NCBI GenBank assembly: GCA_947579605.1
Contig: OX388317.1
Span: forward strand, 23,951,384-24,015,383
Length of the DNA: 64,000 nucleotides
From: Athripsodes cinereus
Lineage: Eukaryota > Arthropoda > Insecta > Trichoptera > Leptoceridae
Direction: 5' to 3'
The notes under the pieces were generated by a model. It saw only the letters and a list, made by a program, of their open reading frames with translations. It was not told where the DNA came from and searched no databases. Below, piece after piece: positions 34,931-48,814 of the stretch (position 1 is its first letter; the number at the start of each line of letters is the position of its first letter). A program made the translations under genes and the position numbers.

Positions 34931-35110
34931 AAATTAAATTTATTTATTTATTTATTTTATTCTTTACTGTACATTGGTTACAATATTACATAGTGAAATA
35001 GTGGCATAAAAATAACAATTATAAATTCAATGTACAGAGGGCGAGTTTATCGCTAAAATGCGATGTCTTCCAACTAACCCGGCAACTAACTAAATCTGCA
35101 ACTATCAGGA
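34931..35110 (-). mobile_element. Probable LINE 3' tail
   Basis: (ATTT)n at 34941-34963, then TGTACATTGGTTACAATATT, GTACAGAGGGCGAGTTTATC and CTTCCAACTAACCCGGCAAC. It is the reverse-complement style of a LINE 3' UTR with a short AAAT tail, and shares CGAGTTTATCGC with 30900-30930. Confidence 0.45.
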
Positions 35111-36544
35111 AGTCTTTGATAGCTTGTTTACCTTCCTAACGTATAGTAGTAACCTTGTTGCAATTAACTTAGGACTCTTTGATAGTATCGCGTTGTAATA
35201 GTTGTTTATATCGATGGACGAAAATGCAAAAGAATTAACTCCTTTTAGCCGAACAAGTACACGTCAAGTGTTCACTCGAATTGATTTACTTATGCATGTA
35301 TATTTTGTTGTATTTAATATTTATTCAACTGTTTTAATATTTATTTTTTTCTACTCTGTACTATAAAATAATGGTTATTGGACAAACATGTTAAACTAAG
35401 GGAGCATTGAAACTTGTCACACATTGTTGTATTTTGTAATTAAACAATTTTGGAGCAATATCGCTCATATCGCATGTGAAATGCCATCACTTTTTACCTT
35501 TGTTGGCTATCTGTTATTTTATATTTAGCTATAGTAAAATAGACGACCCTTTCTGTTTCATAGAAAATTAAATCATTCAGGATTTACGTACTTCTAATTT
35601 TTTGCTTCAAAATTGAATATTGATTATGGAGTTTTCATCGTTTACAAGTAATTAGATTTGTCGCGGTAGTACTTGTTTGAAGTCAACTGACCATAACAGT
35701 ATAGGTAGGTACTCGTACATTCTGATTATCTTCTCTCATAGCAATATTGTTGTTTGTATCTCTCACTTGTCTGCTAACTGCAGTTATTCATATCATAAAT
35801 ACACACTTGTCATCAGTTTGTCTCTAACCTTTGTTACGGTTAAACATACGCCCGGTCACATATATTTTGTTATTTCTCACTGTACACCGGTATCTATGTA
35901 GTAGAATGATGGAAACAGTAACGCTATAACATCATGCGGTAATTTTGTTATTGTTTTCTTCGTTATAATAATTAGCGTACTGTATCTAATTAAACCGTGT
36001 ACAGAGCGAACGTCGTCTCAAGTGTATTAACGTTTTTTGTTATTGTTATTTTCAAATTTTTCATGAGCGTGAAGTTTGGTCGTTATGTTTTCAATGTAGT
36101 TTGCTTTGTTTGTGTATTTTACGCAATTGCACGTGGATGAAATGTAAAATCTTTGCGACGAAGAAGATGTCCAAGTAGTGTTGTGATTGTGCTGTTAAAA
36201 CGTTCGCTTGTGGACTCGAGCCAAACAATGACGAATCAATCGTGGATAAATTGTTGTTGTCGAATTATGACAAGAGTCAGTTGTGTTATAACGGACATAT
36301 TTAGAAGTGATCAGTTTATCTATGTAAGATCGTCATTTTAGAACATCCCTTCTTGCTAATTGCACATACATACATCATGTTCCTGCTGTAATTATTTTTA
36401 AAATTATCACTTATAGTGATACTGTGAAAGTTGCAATTGCATTTTGTGATAAATTGTTAAAATTGTGAAGCATTTATTTTGTGATAATATAATATATAAC
36501 AAGTTAGTTCGTTTAGAAGACGAGAGATTTTATTCGAGTGAGTT
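35111..36544. promoter_or_regulatory. Intronic DNA; presumed promoter and 5' UTR of Doa exon C in its 3' part
   Basis: Composition becomes less AT-rich from about 36150. The transcription start for the exon at 36545 should be within the last few hundred bases, but no core element is convincing. Confidence 0.25.
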
Positions 36545-37066
36545 ATGTTTTTGCCTTGTTGGTGCATACAACGGATCGTATGTCAATTGACTCAATTAGC
36601 GTTAAAGGAAAACTGGCATGTTCCAGAAGAATCCGAGCAATTATCCTCTCATGGAGATAACGCCGCGACTCACAGCAGCAATATTATAATCAATCATCTC
36701 ATTCATTGTAAGGTTTGTCAAGCAAAGCACAAGATGAATCTCAGCTGCTTAGAAGACATGGATGAGGGGCCTCTGAATCTGATCTCATATTTCCACGATG
36801 AAAACGGGAACGTCGATGGACCGAATAAAAACAATTCTTTAGTATCGAATAATGGTCTACATTCACGTGAGTCTTTTCTACGCTCGTCGATAACGTACGA
36901 GCACTTGTTGAATTTGATTTTACCCCCGCTAAGGAAGTTTATGAAACTGCTAGACGACAGAGGGTACAAATGGAATAATTTGGTTAAACTTGTTACTTCT
37001 ATAGCCGAAAGTGTCTTCACGTCTGAAGACGATGTGGAACCAAGTCCTCTGCCAGATTTCGATCAG
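36545..37066 (+). CDS. Doa: Doa kinase, alternative first coding exon C
   Basis: 174 codons from ATG 36545 to the donor CAG|GTATAT, phase 0. The peptide opens MFLPCWCIQRIVCQ, a cysteine-rich start that might be lipid-modified or metal-binding, and has HCKVCQAKH at about residue 58. A hydrophobic-amphipathic block YEHLLNLILPPLRKFMKLLD, DRGYKWNNLVKLVTSIAESV and an acidic end (SEDDVEPSPLPDFDQ) follow. No family is recognised. The phase fits the common exon at 55557, predicting a 526-residue kinase. Balanced codon use and an open frame up to a clean donor support coding. It could belong to another transcript, but no other + strand gene lies downstream in this window. Confidence 0.55.
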
Positions 37067-40000
37067 GTATATTCATATAGCCACTAATTTTTATATTATT
37101 ATTCATGATAAATCAAGTGTGAATTGGTGATTTATTTTGTATGATATAATCTTTATATTTCCATTTGTTTAATTTGTTAGGTTTTTTTTGTTGATATTTT
37201 GATATCACTCATAACTTTAGAAGGTAGTGAATATTTCACGTGTCTGTCACGATTCTATCAGAGATGCCAATGTCACGAACTCTTTATACTACAATATACT
37301 ATTACGCCGATTACGTGACCGTAGTTGGATCTGCCAATGAATTAATTAATAAATTATTATTCGTTATCGGCATTTACTGAACTCGGCAGACTACTACGTT
37401 TAGAGTCGGAAGTTATCATCGGCTCTTAATTGGATCATAGTTCATTCGCCGTAATTTGACGGGTCAATAGTATCTTGTTCGAATTGTTTAAGTATCAAAA
37501 TAAGATTATACAAATACTATTGAATCAATACGAACTTGTTTCTATGATTTCAAAAATTTAAGGTAGTTAATACGATTGCTTGACCATCAAGCATCGCGAT
37601 TATAAGAAGCTAATCGTCTTTAAAGCTTGTCTTCAATATTATACCAATATTCTATAAACATACCTACTTATTATACGCGGTTAGTCTACCTGGCTACCAT
37701 ACTCCTCTTGTAGGATGGTATGTTGTCAAACTCAGCATTTTTTATAAATTAATACTATTGGAAATATGTTACAACAGTATCAAAAATTCCCCGATGATTC
37801 TTAAGTTATTATTCACGCGAATTTATCCACGTTGTTTTACTCACGATTTCCTAAATATTGGTCGGTTTCTCCGTTATCAAAATAATTATGGGCAACAGTG
37901 AATCACATGTTTCCTGTTTTCCTGGTACCATTGCATTACTAATCGCTATCTTATTTTATTGTGTTGCATTATAATTATCGATGACACATGTAATTGTTAT
38001 ACTATCACTGTATCATATATTGGATTAGATTTTATTATTGTCTCACAACTCATCGTAGATTTGGCACTGCCAATAATATTTTTAATAACACATCTTCAAC
38101 ATGATTTGCTGCTTTATAGAATCATCGCGTTTTATTTTATTTTATCGGGGATTAATTATTACGTAAATTAGTCTGAATGAGTTCAACTGTTATCTTCTAA
38201 ATGAAGAGCGGTACTCGAGGGCTTATATTAACTCTTATCAAAATTGTAATATTGTGACTTTAATCCAGTTTCGTCACTGGTTTTGTTTGCTATCGATAAT
38301 TTATATATATGGGTTATTATAATTATTATTGTTGTGTCTTCTGGTTTAAAATAGACTTTGGTAATCCGTCTAGTCGTATTCTTATCATGTTATTTCTGTC
38401 TAACTTGTCTCGTTTCTTAGTATTTTATTTATTTATTATTGACTTATTATTTTTTATTCTAATATTATTTCCTTCGTGATTTCATTGTTTTGAATTAAGC
38501 CGAGAGAATTCGGCCTAACATATTCAGTGCAAGACATTTGTTTTTAAACCCTTTTTGTTTACGACTTTTCTTCGTGACATTCAATATTCGTATAGTTTTT
38601 TGGGGGAGATCGGTGTCAATTCCTTATATATTTGTTTTAAATTTCAATCAGAGATTAAATTATATTTTTCATTCGTTGAAGATGATACTGACACTTATGC
38701 CGAAACGTCTGCCGGTAAAGTTATGACAAATTGAGTTTCCACGTCCAGTACGGTGGTAATACCGAATCATATAAACATAAACCGTTCCATGCATAACTAT
38801 CTACATAGCTCACATAGAGACTAGAGTTAGACTATGTAAATAATTTAAAGTAGGTTCCTTGATACCTAGTATGTAAATATTAATTATTATGCTCAATAGG
38901 TATATAATTATAGAAGTTCAACTATTTTAAGGGTGTAAACGTGGATGACCCATTATTAACCGTTTAGTTCGTAAGTTCTCATCGTACAGTAATGTAGTTT
39001 AATTATTATTATTCACTTTTAATTTTTTGTCAAGTGTCGTGTTATTTTCTACTAATAATAATATATCGTTTAGTTAATTAATTAATTAGTTAACACACGA
39101 GCCACTTCATATTATTATAATCTATTACAAACTTGCGTGTTTATGTTAAAACACGTATTGACCGAGTTACCGAATGTAGGATAAAATTATTGTATCACAT
39201 ACCTATATTGGTTATGGTTTTAAGAAGTTACACTTATGAAGTGATCCCTAAGCTGATCATTGAGTTCCGGAGTTTAAATCGCGATATCCTGCAATATAAT
39301 TTTCTATACAGAAGTATATTGTTTACTGCAGAGGTGTTAGGGTATGTTTGTTTCAAGTCCAAATAATCTTTGAAAACTAACTGGTTCATGTTTTACCGAG
39401 AAAAGTATGATTGCTCCGATTTTTCATAAGAATGTTTATAATTAATTATTCAAACACTGGATAATGTTATTAAATTATTAGAATTCGCTTTTATATCTGG
39501 AATACTTGGTGTAGAATTTTGATTGGAGCGGTGAGTCACGCCGTCATGTGTGGAATGAAAAATCTACTCACTCATAATTCAAAATTCTTATTATTATATA
39601 CACTAATAAAAAAAACTTGGCAAAAATCAACAGGTGAAAGACATTGAACACAGAACAAGAACAAAACGATCGTAGCTTCTTTCAAGTTGGTTTATAAATG
39701 ATACGTTCTCTCTTCGCGTCGTTTCCTCTTTAAAAATAATGTATTTTTACATCATTCCTAAAAATTTCAGCGACGTAGGAACGTCGACTGGCTATTGGAT
39801 GCCCAAACTTTCACGATTCGCAATGTCAAACAAGATGTGGGCGATGTTATAATTATGTATATATATATATATATATATACGTAGTATTTCTTGTATACCT
39901 ACTTGTTGTTGTGTACGCATAATATTCGAGTTGGAAATGGTCGCCAAAATTCTGGTGACGTTTTTCTGTCGAAAAGTCGGAAGCGACGACGATTTGGACT

Positions 40001-40990
40001 CTCCCATGTTATTATTCATAATATTCAGATTTCTCTGTTCATTTCGGAATCTTATCGTATGTAATGTGTTCATTCAGATAATCTACCTAAAAAAATATAA
40101 TTTGTTTGATTTTTCGATTTAGATTTTTATTTCATAATTCTGATTCTGGCTACATATTTATGTCTTGTTTTTTTTTCATTTAGCAATATATTACAGCTTA
40201 AGCCCTCGCAGAACACGAGGAGTAAAGCGGATTACGAAATAAAATAATCCTTCCTCTCTTGTAGGTACATGTTGTTGGATTTTACACGTGTCATGACTCT
40301 GTGTGAGCCAAGTGCATCTGTGAACCATACGTGTTATATTAATACGAATCATCGAATTATAAATCTGACTCACGATTTACTTATTTTTTTCACTATTAAA
40401 CAACTTTCATATTTCGTGATCAATGAATTTTGCTTTGATTTGTTGTATTGTTAAGTTTTTAGAGCTGTGTTTAACTATTGAAATGTCCCATTTGTTCTTA
40501 AGCCACATTATTGATTGTCTATGATGATAATTTTATGACAATGAAATAGCGTAGATGTCTAGTTGAAATTCTATTATTACGCTAATATAATATTTCAAAC
40601 GACAACGTCAGCTCTGCAGTGTGTCTCAAGATCGTGCTAAAGCTTAGATATTTATTGAAAATGAAGATTTATAGAATTGCAATATTCTTCCTTTATCACA
40701 TTCCGAGATTCCAATTGGGAACCATGCCAAATGTATTTTTTTAATATTTATACCTATATAAAATCTTGTTGTTTATGAGATATATTTGATGTTCTCTACT
40801 CTGTTTGCAACATCTTTGAAATTGAATTGACTCTCGGTTCAATTTGTCGAATGAGCTGAATCTCAACGTCATTATCCAGAAAGTACGTGTAGCGAACAAC
40901 AGATCGTTGATTTTGTTGGTTCGCGGAAAATATTACTTCTATAAGATGAGTACTGAAGTTGATAATAGTTTTGCCGAATACCGATTATAG
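37067..40990. other. Intronic AT-rich DNA
   Basis: 37655-37730 carries a minus-oriented scrap of the common interspersed family (CGGTTAGTCTACCTGGCTAC, then AGGATGGTATGTTGTC). A (TA)n microsatellite occupies about 39859-39879. No gene or other repeat is supported. Confidence 0.4.
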
Positions 40991-41470
40991 TTTTTTTATT
41001 TATTTATTTTCCAAAAATATTACATTAACAAATAACATAAAAACATCATTATTCAATATATTGCCCCATTAGACCACTATCTGTTCTGGGGCAATACTAA
41101 GAAAAATATGACAATTAAAAAACTAAGAAAAATAACACAATTAAATAACATATAATATATGAATTATCACGAGATTTCAATATACTCTATTCAAAAAATA
41201 GTATTTAATTTGTTGATAAATTTAACAATTAATGTTGTTTCGATGTTAAGATATATTTTGAAATGAAATGACTCCATAATACAAATTGGATTAGATTATG
41301 GAGCCACGGGGAGCTGTTTCGATCTGCATAAGTGATAATGTTGAGGTACCTGACACGACAAATAAAAAAGAAAAGAGTGGCCGTTCTTAGCCAACCTAGA
41401 GTCCATTCTTAAGCGTTGGGAATCCTTTCTCTCCCCTTCCGATTGAATTTTACATATTATTACATTGTTT
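40991..41470 (-). mobile_element. LINE 3' end fragment
   Basis: On the + strand: (TTTA)n, then TTGCCCCATTAGACCACTAT and CTGTTCTGGGGCAATACTAA. The complement of the latter occurs at 62875-62920, so it is one repeat family in opposite orientations. The minus strand at about 41240-41440 has an open stretch with RMDSRLAKNGHSFLF and RYLNIITYADRNSSPWLH, compatible with a decayed RT C-terminus. Confidence 0.55.
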
Positions 41471-41559
41471 AAATATGGTTCTCCTATCGAGATGTCTGAT
41501 TAGTATTCTGGACTATTATATTTGAATATTGAGCATTGAAGAGAGACCCACCTCCACAC

Positions 41560-41594
41560 GGATATCTCAGGAGTTGTGAACTCCTGAGATATCC
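41560..41594. repeat. Short perfect hairpin, 16-bp arms
   Basis: GGATATCTCAGGAGTT, a 3-base loop GTG, then AACTCCTGAGATATCC. Not followed by a T-run and not next to a gene end, so it is not an obvious terminator or snRNA element. Possibly a relic of a TIR element. Confidence 0.85.
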
Positions 41595-44079
41595 AAATAA
41601 TGAGCAGCTAATATCTCGTGTATGGTTGTACAATAAGATGAAGCTGCATAGGCCGGATATCGGATAGTTATCGATAATGTTTTCATCTCTATTACTCTCA
41701 TCTCTCCCCCAGATGGATGTTGTGATGATTTTGGCTGTTGATATTATTATATTATTATTGTTGTTCTTCTTCTTCTTATAATTTTCCATCGTAATTAACA
41801 TTCTCAGTGTCGTTGTGAGTGGTGGTTTAAATTTAGCATAATTCTCCATCATATTATTATTTAGATACTTATGTAGATAATTATTATTTTCATTGCTGTG
41901 TAACTACATATTATGTTGGGAACACACGAGACTTGGGATTTGTTTGTTTACATTCCACGTGTCGTAGTTTGTAATGTCCCAGTGTTTTTCTCTCTATTTA
42001 AATATATTTATCTATGTATCTCCTACGTTCAGTAAAGGTTTTTTTTGTCAGGTCGTGTTTGTCTCTATTTTGAACGTTTACATAAAAATTGATTTTTATT
42101 TTTATTCGTTTCTTAGTTTTCACTCCTTGCAAAGCATCTGTGCTAATGGATTTTAATTGAATTTTTCCATTTAGTTGCTTCTTTTTATTTTTTAATGGTT
42201 TGATATAATTACTTTTCTATGGGTGTGCGTATAAATATTTTTTTATTTCTTTTCCTTTACTTTACTTTCGTTCATTTAGTTTTTTTTTTCTATAGCCGTG
42301 TCTAATGCAATGTATTTTTGGAAAACTCTTTAACTGATAGTTGTATTTTTTTTTAATCGGTGATTAATTCTCACTGTCCACATTTTGTCTACTACTATCA
42401 TGATATTATTAATCGCGTCATTTGAATTTTATGTTTTCGTCTAATTAGGTCAGTTCGGTGACGTGTGTTAAATTTGAAATCTTCAAGACGAGACGTATTA
42501 TAACACACGGTATCGCTTTGACATGCAAACAAACATTGTTGTCATTTCACGTCGAGTCTTAGTTCACATTATACCACATTATTAAACATTATGATTTTTG
42601 GACATGCGCTCCTGAATTTTTTCATTGACTACCCATATCGATCACTGTTCGCATACTGCACTTTTATTTTATTTTTTCATATATTCTACAGCGAATCAAT
42701 TCAACTATTATTCTTATTATTATTTCCCACGCATAGGTATAATATCGCTTTACTATCTTGATGATTTTGATACTTTGTTTTATTTCTGGACATTCGCGTA
42801 CATACATGTGTATTTTTATTAGTGATCAATATCAGATATTATTTCATCCATAGCACAAGTTCAGGCTTATTACTATTCCGTTTCATATGCTACCTACCGC
42901 TGCTGCAATCACGTCATTCAGATTCAGTACTTAAATATTATGTATATCAATCATATTCATGTCTTTATTCACAAGCATTCGTTCGTTCTGCAATCGGTTT
43001 TTAGTTTATTACCACTTTATAGTCTCATAATTATCATTCCACTTTTAGGAGAACTACTGAAAGTAAAACGCCTGCATCATATTGTCTAGTAGCAAACTTT
43101 TTACCAGTGCCATCTGTAGAAATCATATTTATCTATTATTTGATTTTGAAAAAATATTTTTTGATCTCCGCAGCTAAGTATTCGGGATTTTTTTACAGAA
43201 TTTTATTTTATGCATGCAAATCGAATCGTTCTTAATGTTTTCCTTGTTGACCTTTTTGGTTTTCCTCTGTTTATTTAGACACCAGATGGTTTCAGGTCAA
43301 AATATAAAGTGATTTGGCTCGCATTCCTTACAATTAATTATATTCACATTTATGTCAATATAATGTTTAATTTAATATTGTCTATATCTCCGCCGATGTT
43401 TGTGTTTTTATTTGCAACAGTTGTTGAGAAAATATACGAGAGTGTCCCGTTAACTTTATGAAAGACTCGAGAAGATCAGAGCATTAATTGCTCAATAATA
43501 AATAGGTTTATGTACGTATTCCGTCATTTGCGTTTTACAACCGCTCAAATTGAAATTATTTAACATTACCAATGTGTTGTACCTACCTAGTCAAATGGTT
43601 GCGTTGTCATCTTAGTTTTACGATGTTCTTCCGTTTATATTTACGTCTCTCTGATGTGTGATTGATCTCAATTTGATTGATTGGTTGTACTTATATTAAA
43701 GATATCGCACAGGTATATTTATAAAACACCGCTGCATAGGTCTCTCGGTCGTAATGGAGCCGTAACTAGTTATGTCATATCAATATAATGTATCATTTCT
43801 ATTGTCACCTTGCGGTATGAGTCATTACACTCAATATACATTCATACATAATTATACGTGATTGTGAAATCTGGACGTGATTGCGATAATTTTCTGGCGA
43901 GGGTATATAAATTTACCTGTCTCGAATGTTATGCAAATGGTAGATTCCATTAAAACAGCGTGCGACTGTGACAACGGCGTTATTTATTGTATTATCTAAT
44001 ACATGAAATAATATGCATTATGAATAGATTAGCACCTGACCAGGTTTCGATGAAGCAGTATTGCTGGTGAATGAATGGA
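41595..44079. other. Intronic AT-rich DNA
   Basis: No feature that I can support. Confidence 0.4.
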
Positions 44080-44369
44080 CGCCACCGCACCGGCTAGGTA
44101 GGATGCGTGTAGCGGTCGTTAGGTAGAGCGGAGCGCAGTGAATAGAGTAGCGAGGTGCCCCCTCTCACAGCAGCTGATATTTATAGTGGCACGATATTTG
44201 GCAGCGACCGCCCTCCCCTCCCTTACATGTTCGGCTCCCGGTATCTTTAGTTCCATCCCTGGCTAGCAGCCGCTACGGAGGCCGGCACCGTCTCCCGTGT
44301 ATTCGACATGATGTGATATTGTGACCTCGTTCACGCGTATATTGAGAAATATTTACAATAACACCTCCG
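44080..44369 (+). promoter_or_regulatory. Doa: Probable promoter and 5' UTR of Doa exon D
   Basis: A CpG-rich patch in AT-rich surroundings (CGCCACCGCACCGGCTAG, GTAGAGCGGAGCGCAGTG, GCGACCGCCCTCCCCTCCC) directly upstream of the ATG at 44370. ATTTATAGTG at 44179-44188 is TATA-like. A matching initiator downstream is not obvious. The exact start is not determined. Confidence 0.5.
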
Positions 44370-45839
44370 ATGGTTTTCTTATCGGGAAAATCGAGCGATA
44401 AGCGCCCGGAGTCAGGGCTAACGTCTCTGGAAAAACGTCCTATGGAGGGTCCAGAGAGCGCGAGTTCGCGTCGTAATAGGTACGCGCGTGCTTCCACAGC
44501 CAGCGTAACGCAACTTCTTTCTGACAGCTGCTCCAGCCTCCTTCATAGACTTACCCGCCGTGTACCCTCTGAGAAACCTAGTGCTAATACCAACCTTTCA
44601 GTTTTCTCGTCTTCCGTAAAACCGAAACGCGAGGACCTCAAGTATCTTGTTGACAATGATGAAAGAGTGTTGAGTAGTGTTAGACGTTATGAAACTGATA
44701 GAAAATACGAGGACAATCCTACCTTTTATTCTTCCGTTATAGGAAGGCATAAAGATGATAAAATTCCTTTGTTACGTTATAATGCCAGACACCGTAGAGA
44801 GCCAGTGGCTGCTGCTACACCTTTAGCCAGATCTCATACTGAAGACATCCGTCCTTTGCTCTCTACATTCTCATCATCGTCTTCTTCTTCATCATCATCC
44901 TCCAAGCCAACGACCTCCTCTACCTCTACTACAAAGATTCATCGACCATCTCCTCCTGTACTCAGTGCTTCCAGACAGCCTTTGAAGGAAACCAATAATA
45001 ATAACAAAGAACATGCTGCTTCCATTGGTTTCGGTTCAACAAGGTCAAGGCTTGAAGACAAATATTCTGCCGTATTAGATAAGGTAGCTCACAGGAAGAA
45101 AGAGAAGAAGGAAAATGATGATAGAGAAAGGACAATTGAAGCTTCTATACCTAAGAGTTTAGTTAAAAGTTTTACCACTGCCGTTTTCGGCGAAAAATCA
45201 TATCCTAACGTTAGTTCTTCGTCAGATCAGCGAGATAAGACAAGAGACAAGACTCCTTTTAAATATAGTGGAGAAAAACGAAGCTCAGTTCGCAGAAAAC
45301 ATCATAACGATGTAGATAACCATCATCATTCCACTTCTCGCTTAGGAAAAGACAGAAATAGTATCTATCGGACGAAGAGTGGAAAGTCCGAATCTTCTAG
45401 AACTAGGAACGGCAAGAGTGAAAATTCAGATCGTCTGAAAAATCTGAGGTTGTGCGATGTGGACATTGGTGAAGGATCATCTGCATCGAGTCTAAGTTCT
45501 TCTTATTCTGCTGCACCTGTAAGGCCGCCGCGCCAGCAGTTGGCCTACCACGACGACGATGAGTCCACACCGGTGGCCGACCCCGCCCAGGTGGAGAGGG
45601 ACACGAGACGCAAGGAGATACAAAGTCTTATATTGAAATATGCTGCTCTAGATGAGGTGTACGGCAGGATGCAGGAACAGACCAAATCCCCCGTACAGCC
45701 GTCGGCGCCGACGACTTCGGCGGCTGCTCCTACGTCCTCCGCGCCCTTGTCCCCCAAAACCCCACAGAAGGTCCAGCCCCAACAGCTGGCCGTGGTACCT
45801 CCTGTCCGTCGGAAGCATGTAAACGCCATGACACCTCCT
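44370..45839 (+). CDS. Doa: Doa kinase, alternative first coding exon D (basic, Ser-rich N-terminus)
   Basis: 490 codons from ATG 44370 to a strong donor CCT|GTAAGT, phase 0. The peptide is basic and Ser/Arg/Lys-rich: MVFLSGKSSDKRPESGLTSL, a serine run within STFSSSSSSSSSSSKPTTSS (about residue 170), KKEKKENDDRERT, many short K/R-S clusters (GKSESSRTRNGKSENS), a helical block RRKEIQSLILKYAALDEVYG, and a Pro/Ala/Ser-rich end before VRRKHVNAMTPP. Likely disordered, with many potential phosphosites. Joined to the exon at 55557 it predicts an 842-residue kinase. Antisense open frames here are composition artefacts. Assignment to Doa is by position, orientation and phase. Confidence 0.75.
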
Positions 45840-46339
45840 GTAAGTGTTGTGTACACACACATTGTATCCTCTATAGAAGAATATTATTGTTTGTGTTTTA
45901 GATTATGTTGCGCAATAGTTTTATTTGGATTGTGATGCGCTCTGTGTGATTGTCCTATGTGAGTGAGTGTTTTATATGCGTGACAGAATTCTTCCATTTG
46001 AATCACGTGATTGGTGAAATTATTATGACTGTATGCTTTATTTCAACACTACGGAGTAGACCCTGTTTTGGCAAAATTAATTGAAAATTCTGACATCATT
46101 AATTAATTGAAAAGTTCTCAATACGTCCTATTATTTATTTTTGTTTTGACATTATATAAAATGTTATAATTATTGTCGTTTCATAGACAATTATTTACGT
46201 CATCAGATTATGTCGCAAGTGTCATAATGAATAAGTATTATTGCCATTCGTAAAAATATGTGTAAGTGCATTGTTGGCGACATTTTTCAAAATGACCATA
46301 ATAAAAATAATATACTTTTTATTGTAGTGATAAAACATA
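45840..46339. other. Intronic AT-rich DNA
   Basis: Nothing recognisable. Reading through the donor of exon D would add about 30 codons before a stop. Confidence 0.4.
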
Positions 46340-46745
46340 CATACAATAGGCGTCTTTATTGCCTAGAGGCAAATCTCTTCCAAAAAACTGTGTATAAGTG
46401 TGACATTGTTTTACAAAAACAGAATTAATAATTAATTATAAAAATATATCTGGGTAGGCATATTTATGTTCACGCACAAGATCCATCCACAACGATCCAT
46501 TGTTTTTATGAAAGGGAATTTTGAGTAGAGATTGAGTTATTGATGAAACATCTATGGGATTTTATTTTTATTTTAAAAATGTGATAGTTTCAATTCCTAT
46601 ATCTGTCGAAAGATTGTTCCAAATTCGTTGAGTAAGGAGGATTTGCCAAGAGTCGATTATCTTGGGATCGTAATGGAAAGTCCCTGGGAACGTGATGAGA
46701 TTGTTAAATCGTTGGAAAGGCAATGATAAATTATTCTTTAATGAA
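46340..46745 (-). mobile_element. LINE 3' end fragment
   Basis: On the + strand: AGGCGTCTTTATTGCCTAGA, GGCAAATCTCTTCCA, GTGTATAAGTGTGACATTGT, later AAAGGGAATTTTGAGTAGAG. The same blocks recur at 48815-49110, so this is one family on the minus strand. The minus strand at about 46590-46710 has an open peptide (FHYDPKIIDSWQILLTQRIW) that may be a decayed RT C-terminus. Confidence 0.55.
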
Positions 46746-48814
46746 TAAATTTATTTCTGGATGGGTAGTCAAATTAGTTAACATCTAACAATTCATTTGG
46801 GGACTGAAGGTTAGAACTTATTTTTGAAAGTGCGTTGAAGACATTTTTGCGCTTAATTGTTTTTGCAATCACGTCAAATTAATTAAAATTACAAAAAGAG
46901 AACAAATATGCCTTTGATCTATAAGTTTTACTTACGTTTTTTTTTCAACTTGTTTTTCTTGTCAAGTTGTATAACGGTACAATCAATTGACCAGTTTTCG
47001 ACTTTTCGTTTAACGCCTCCTCTAGTCTTGATAACATAATCCATGTTTACACATTCCAAAATGATTTTGATATATTATTGTAGCTACAATCATTCTAACT
47101 AGATATATATGTATGTTTATTTATTATTATTATGTTGTGCTATGTTATGTATAGATGGTATGTGAAAAAGTGTTTTAATGTAGGTATACCATACCATACC
47201 TATAGAATAATGAGTGATAAATGTTTGTTGTGTACCGTGCCAAAGATACTTTGGGAAACGTCGGCATTAGCGGTGTTATTTACTGAGACACTTGACAGGT
47301 ATGATTGCGTCAATGCTGCATGGTGTGAACTTACACAAATATTCATAATATTATGTTCATGTTTGTAGCTTTCATATCGCATATGAATTAAAGGAGCTAA
47401 GATTTTTTACAAGTATGTAATGAAAAACATTGTCTCTGAGAGACGTAGTCTACGTGCAATCTTAAACATCAGCTCTATATGCATTATTTTAATGTTAATT
47501 TAAAAGCTAGTATTGTAATTGTGTGTATTGTTTCATATAAGATTGAGTGTAGAACGCGAAACCAAAAATCGTTTGATAACGTGTTGCACTTCGAGGAAGA
47601 TTTATATCATTGACATAAAACCTACTAAAGATCATTGTATTTATACGGGTTTTCTCGTATATCATTTGTTAATAAGTAGATAGGATAATGAATATGGATA
47701 GTAATCAGACTGTTTTCCTCTTCAGACAGTGTCCATCCACTGCTGAATATAGGCATCCTCATTAGCACGCCACTCATTTCTGTATTTCCCCAGTGTTTTC
47801 CATCGGATACCTCTTATGTTCTATGTATATTGCGCATTTCACTCATTGCAGACTTCTAATATAGCACATTTTGGAGTTGTTCAATCGTTGAACAAATGAA
47901 TTGTTCACGAATGAAAATGTCGCAAAATATAAGAAGGAAAAACTCTGAAAAAGAAATTCTCTCCACCTTTAGAAAATCGTTGCAATATAGTTATCCACTT
48001 TTATCTTGTTTATTTAAAGTTGTCTGGAATATATGTATTACAACTTTGACTGCTCATTGTTGCATTGTTTTACATTTTTTTATCTTAATTTTATACTGTA
48101 TCAATTTTGTGTTCAATAAATGAATGAATCTTGATTGGCCAAATAACAAAAAAATACACAACATGATAGCAAAAGAATAATAAAAAAAAATCTGGACCAA
48201 AGGGCGGACTTGTTACTGGGCAACGTCTTTCTATCAACCCCATCAATGAAGGTTTATTATTATTATCGTTTCATATAATTTATATAAATTGGATTGTACC
48301 TACATCTATTAATCAGATGTTTCCACGATATAACAACATCAAGTGTTTGTTTTCATGAGCATTGATGTCTCCGACTTATTATACATATTGTGTTCCAATA
48401 ATAATAATGTCTAATAGACAACTTGTATCTACCGTTTGTACGACAATTAGGTCAGTGCTTTATAAGCTCTGGAAGTGAGGTGAAAAGACGTATGTAGGTA
48501 GGTACATCAACATTTTGTCAACTTCCACAAACTACCGAAATCTCTGTGGTACTTAGACCTCCTGATATTTTTTGAAGTTGGTTAGGTATATTTATATTTC
48601 TCTATAGGTACTATATTATATATGTAAGAGGGTAATATCAGAAAGTTGTATAGCTATCAGCCAATGTTCTATTGTGGATAAGACCTATAAGACGTCTTCT
48701 CTGTGCCGTAAAATATAATCGGATAAATTACTATAGTTAATTGTAAAATATTTTAACTGCTTTCCTTTTTTAATATAAGACAATGATAATAATAATAAAA
48801 TTATTGTTCTAATA
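46746..48814. other. Intronic AT-rich DNA
   Basis: No feature that I can support. About 48190-48270 (AAAGGGCGGACTTGTTACTG, then TATTATTATTATCG) may be another retroposon tail. Confidence 0.35.

Noticed and set aside
45545..45862. Minus-strand open frames within exon D
   Set aside because: Composition artefacts of the GC-rich Pro/Ala/Ser coding sequence on the + strand.
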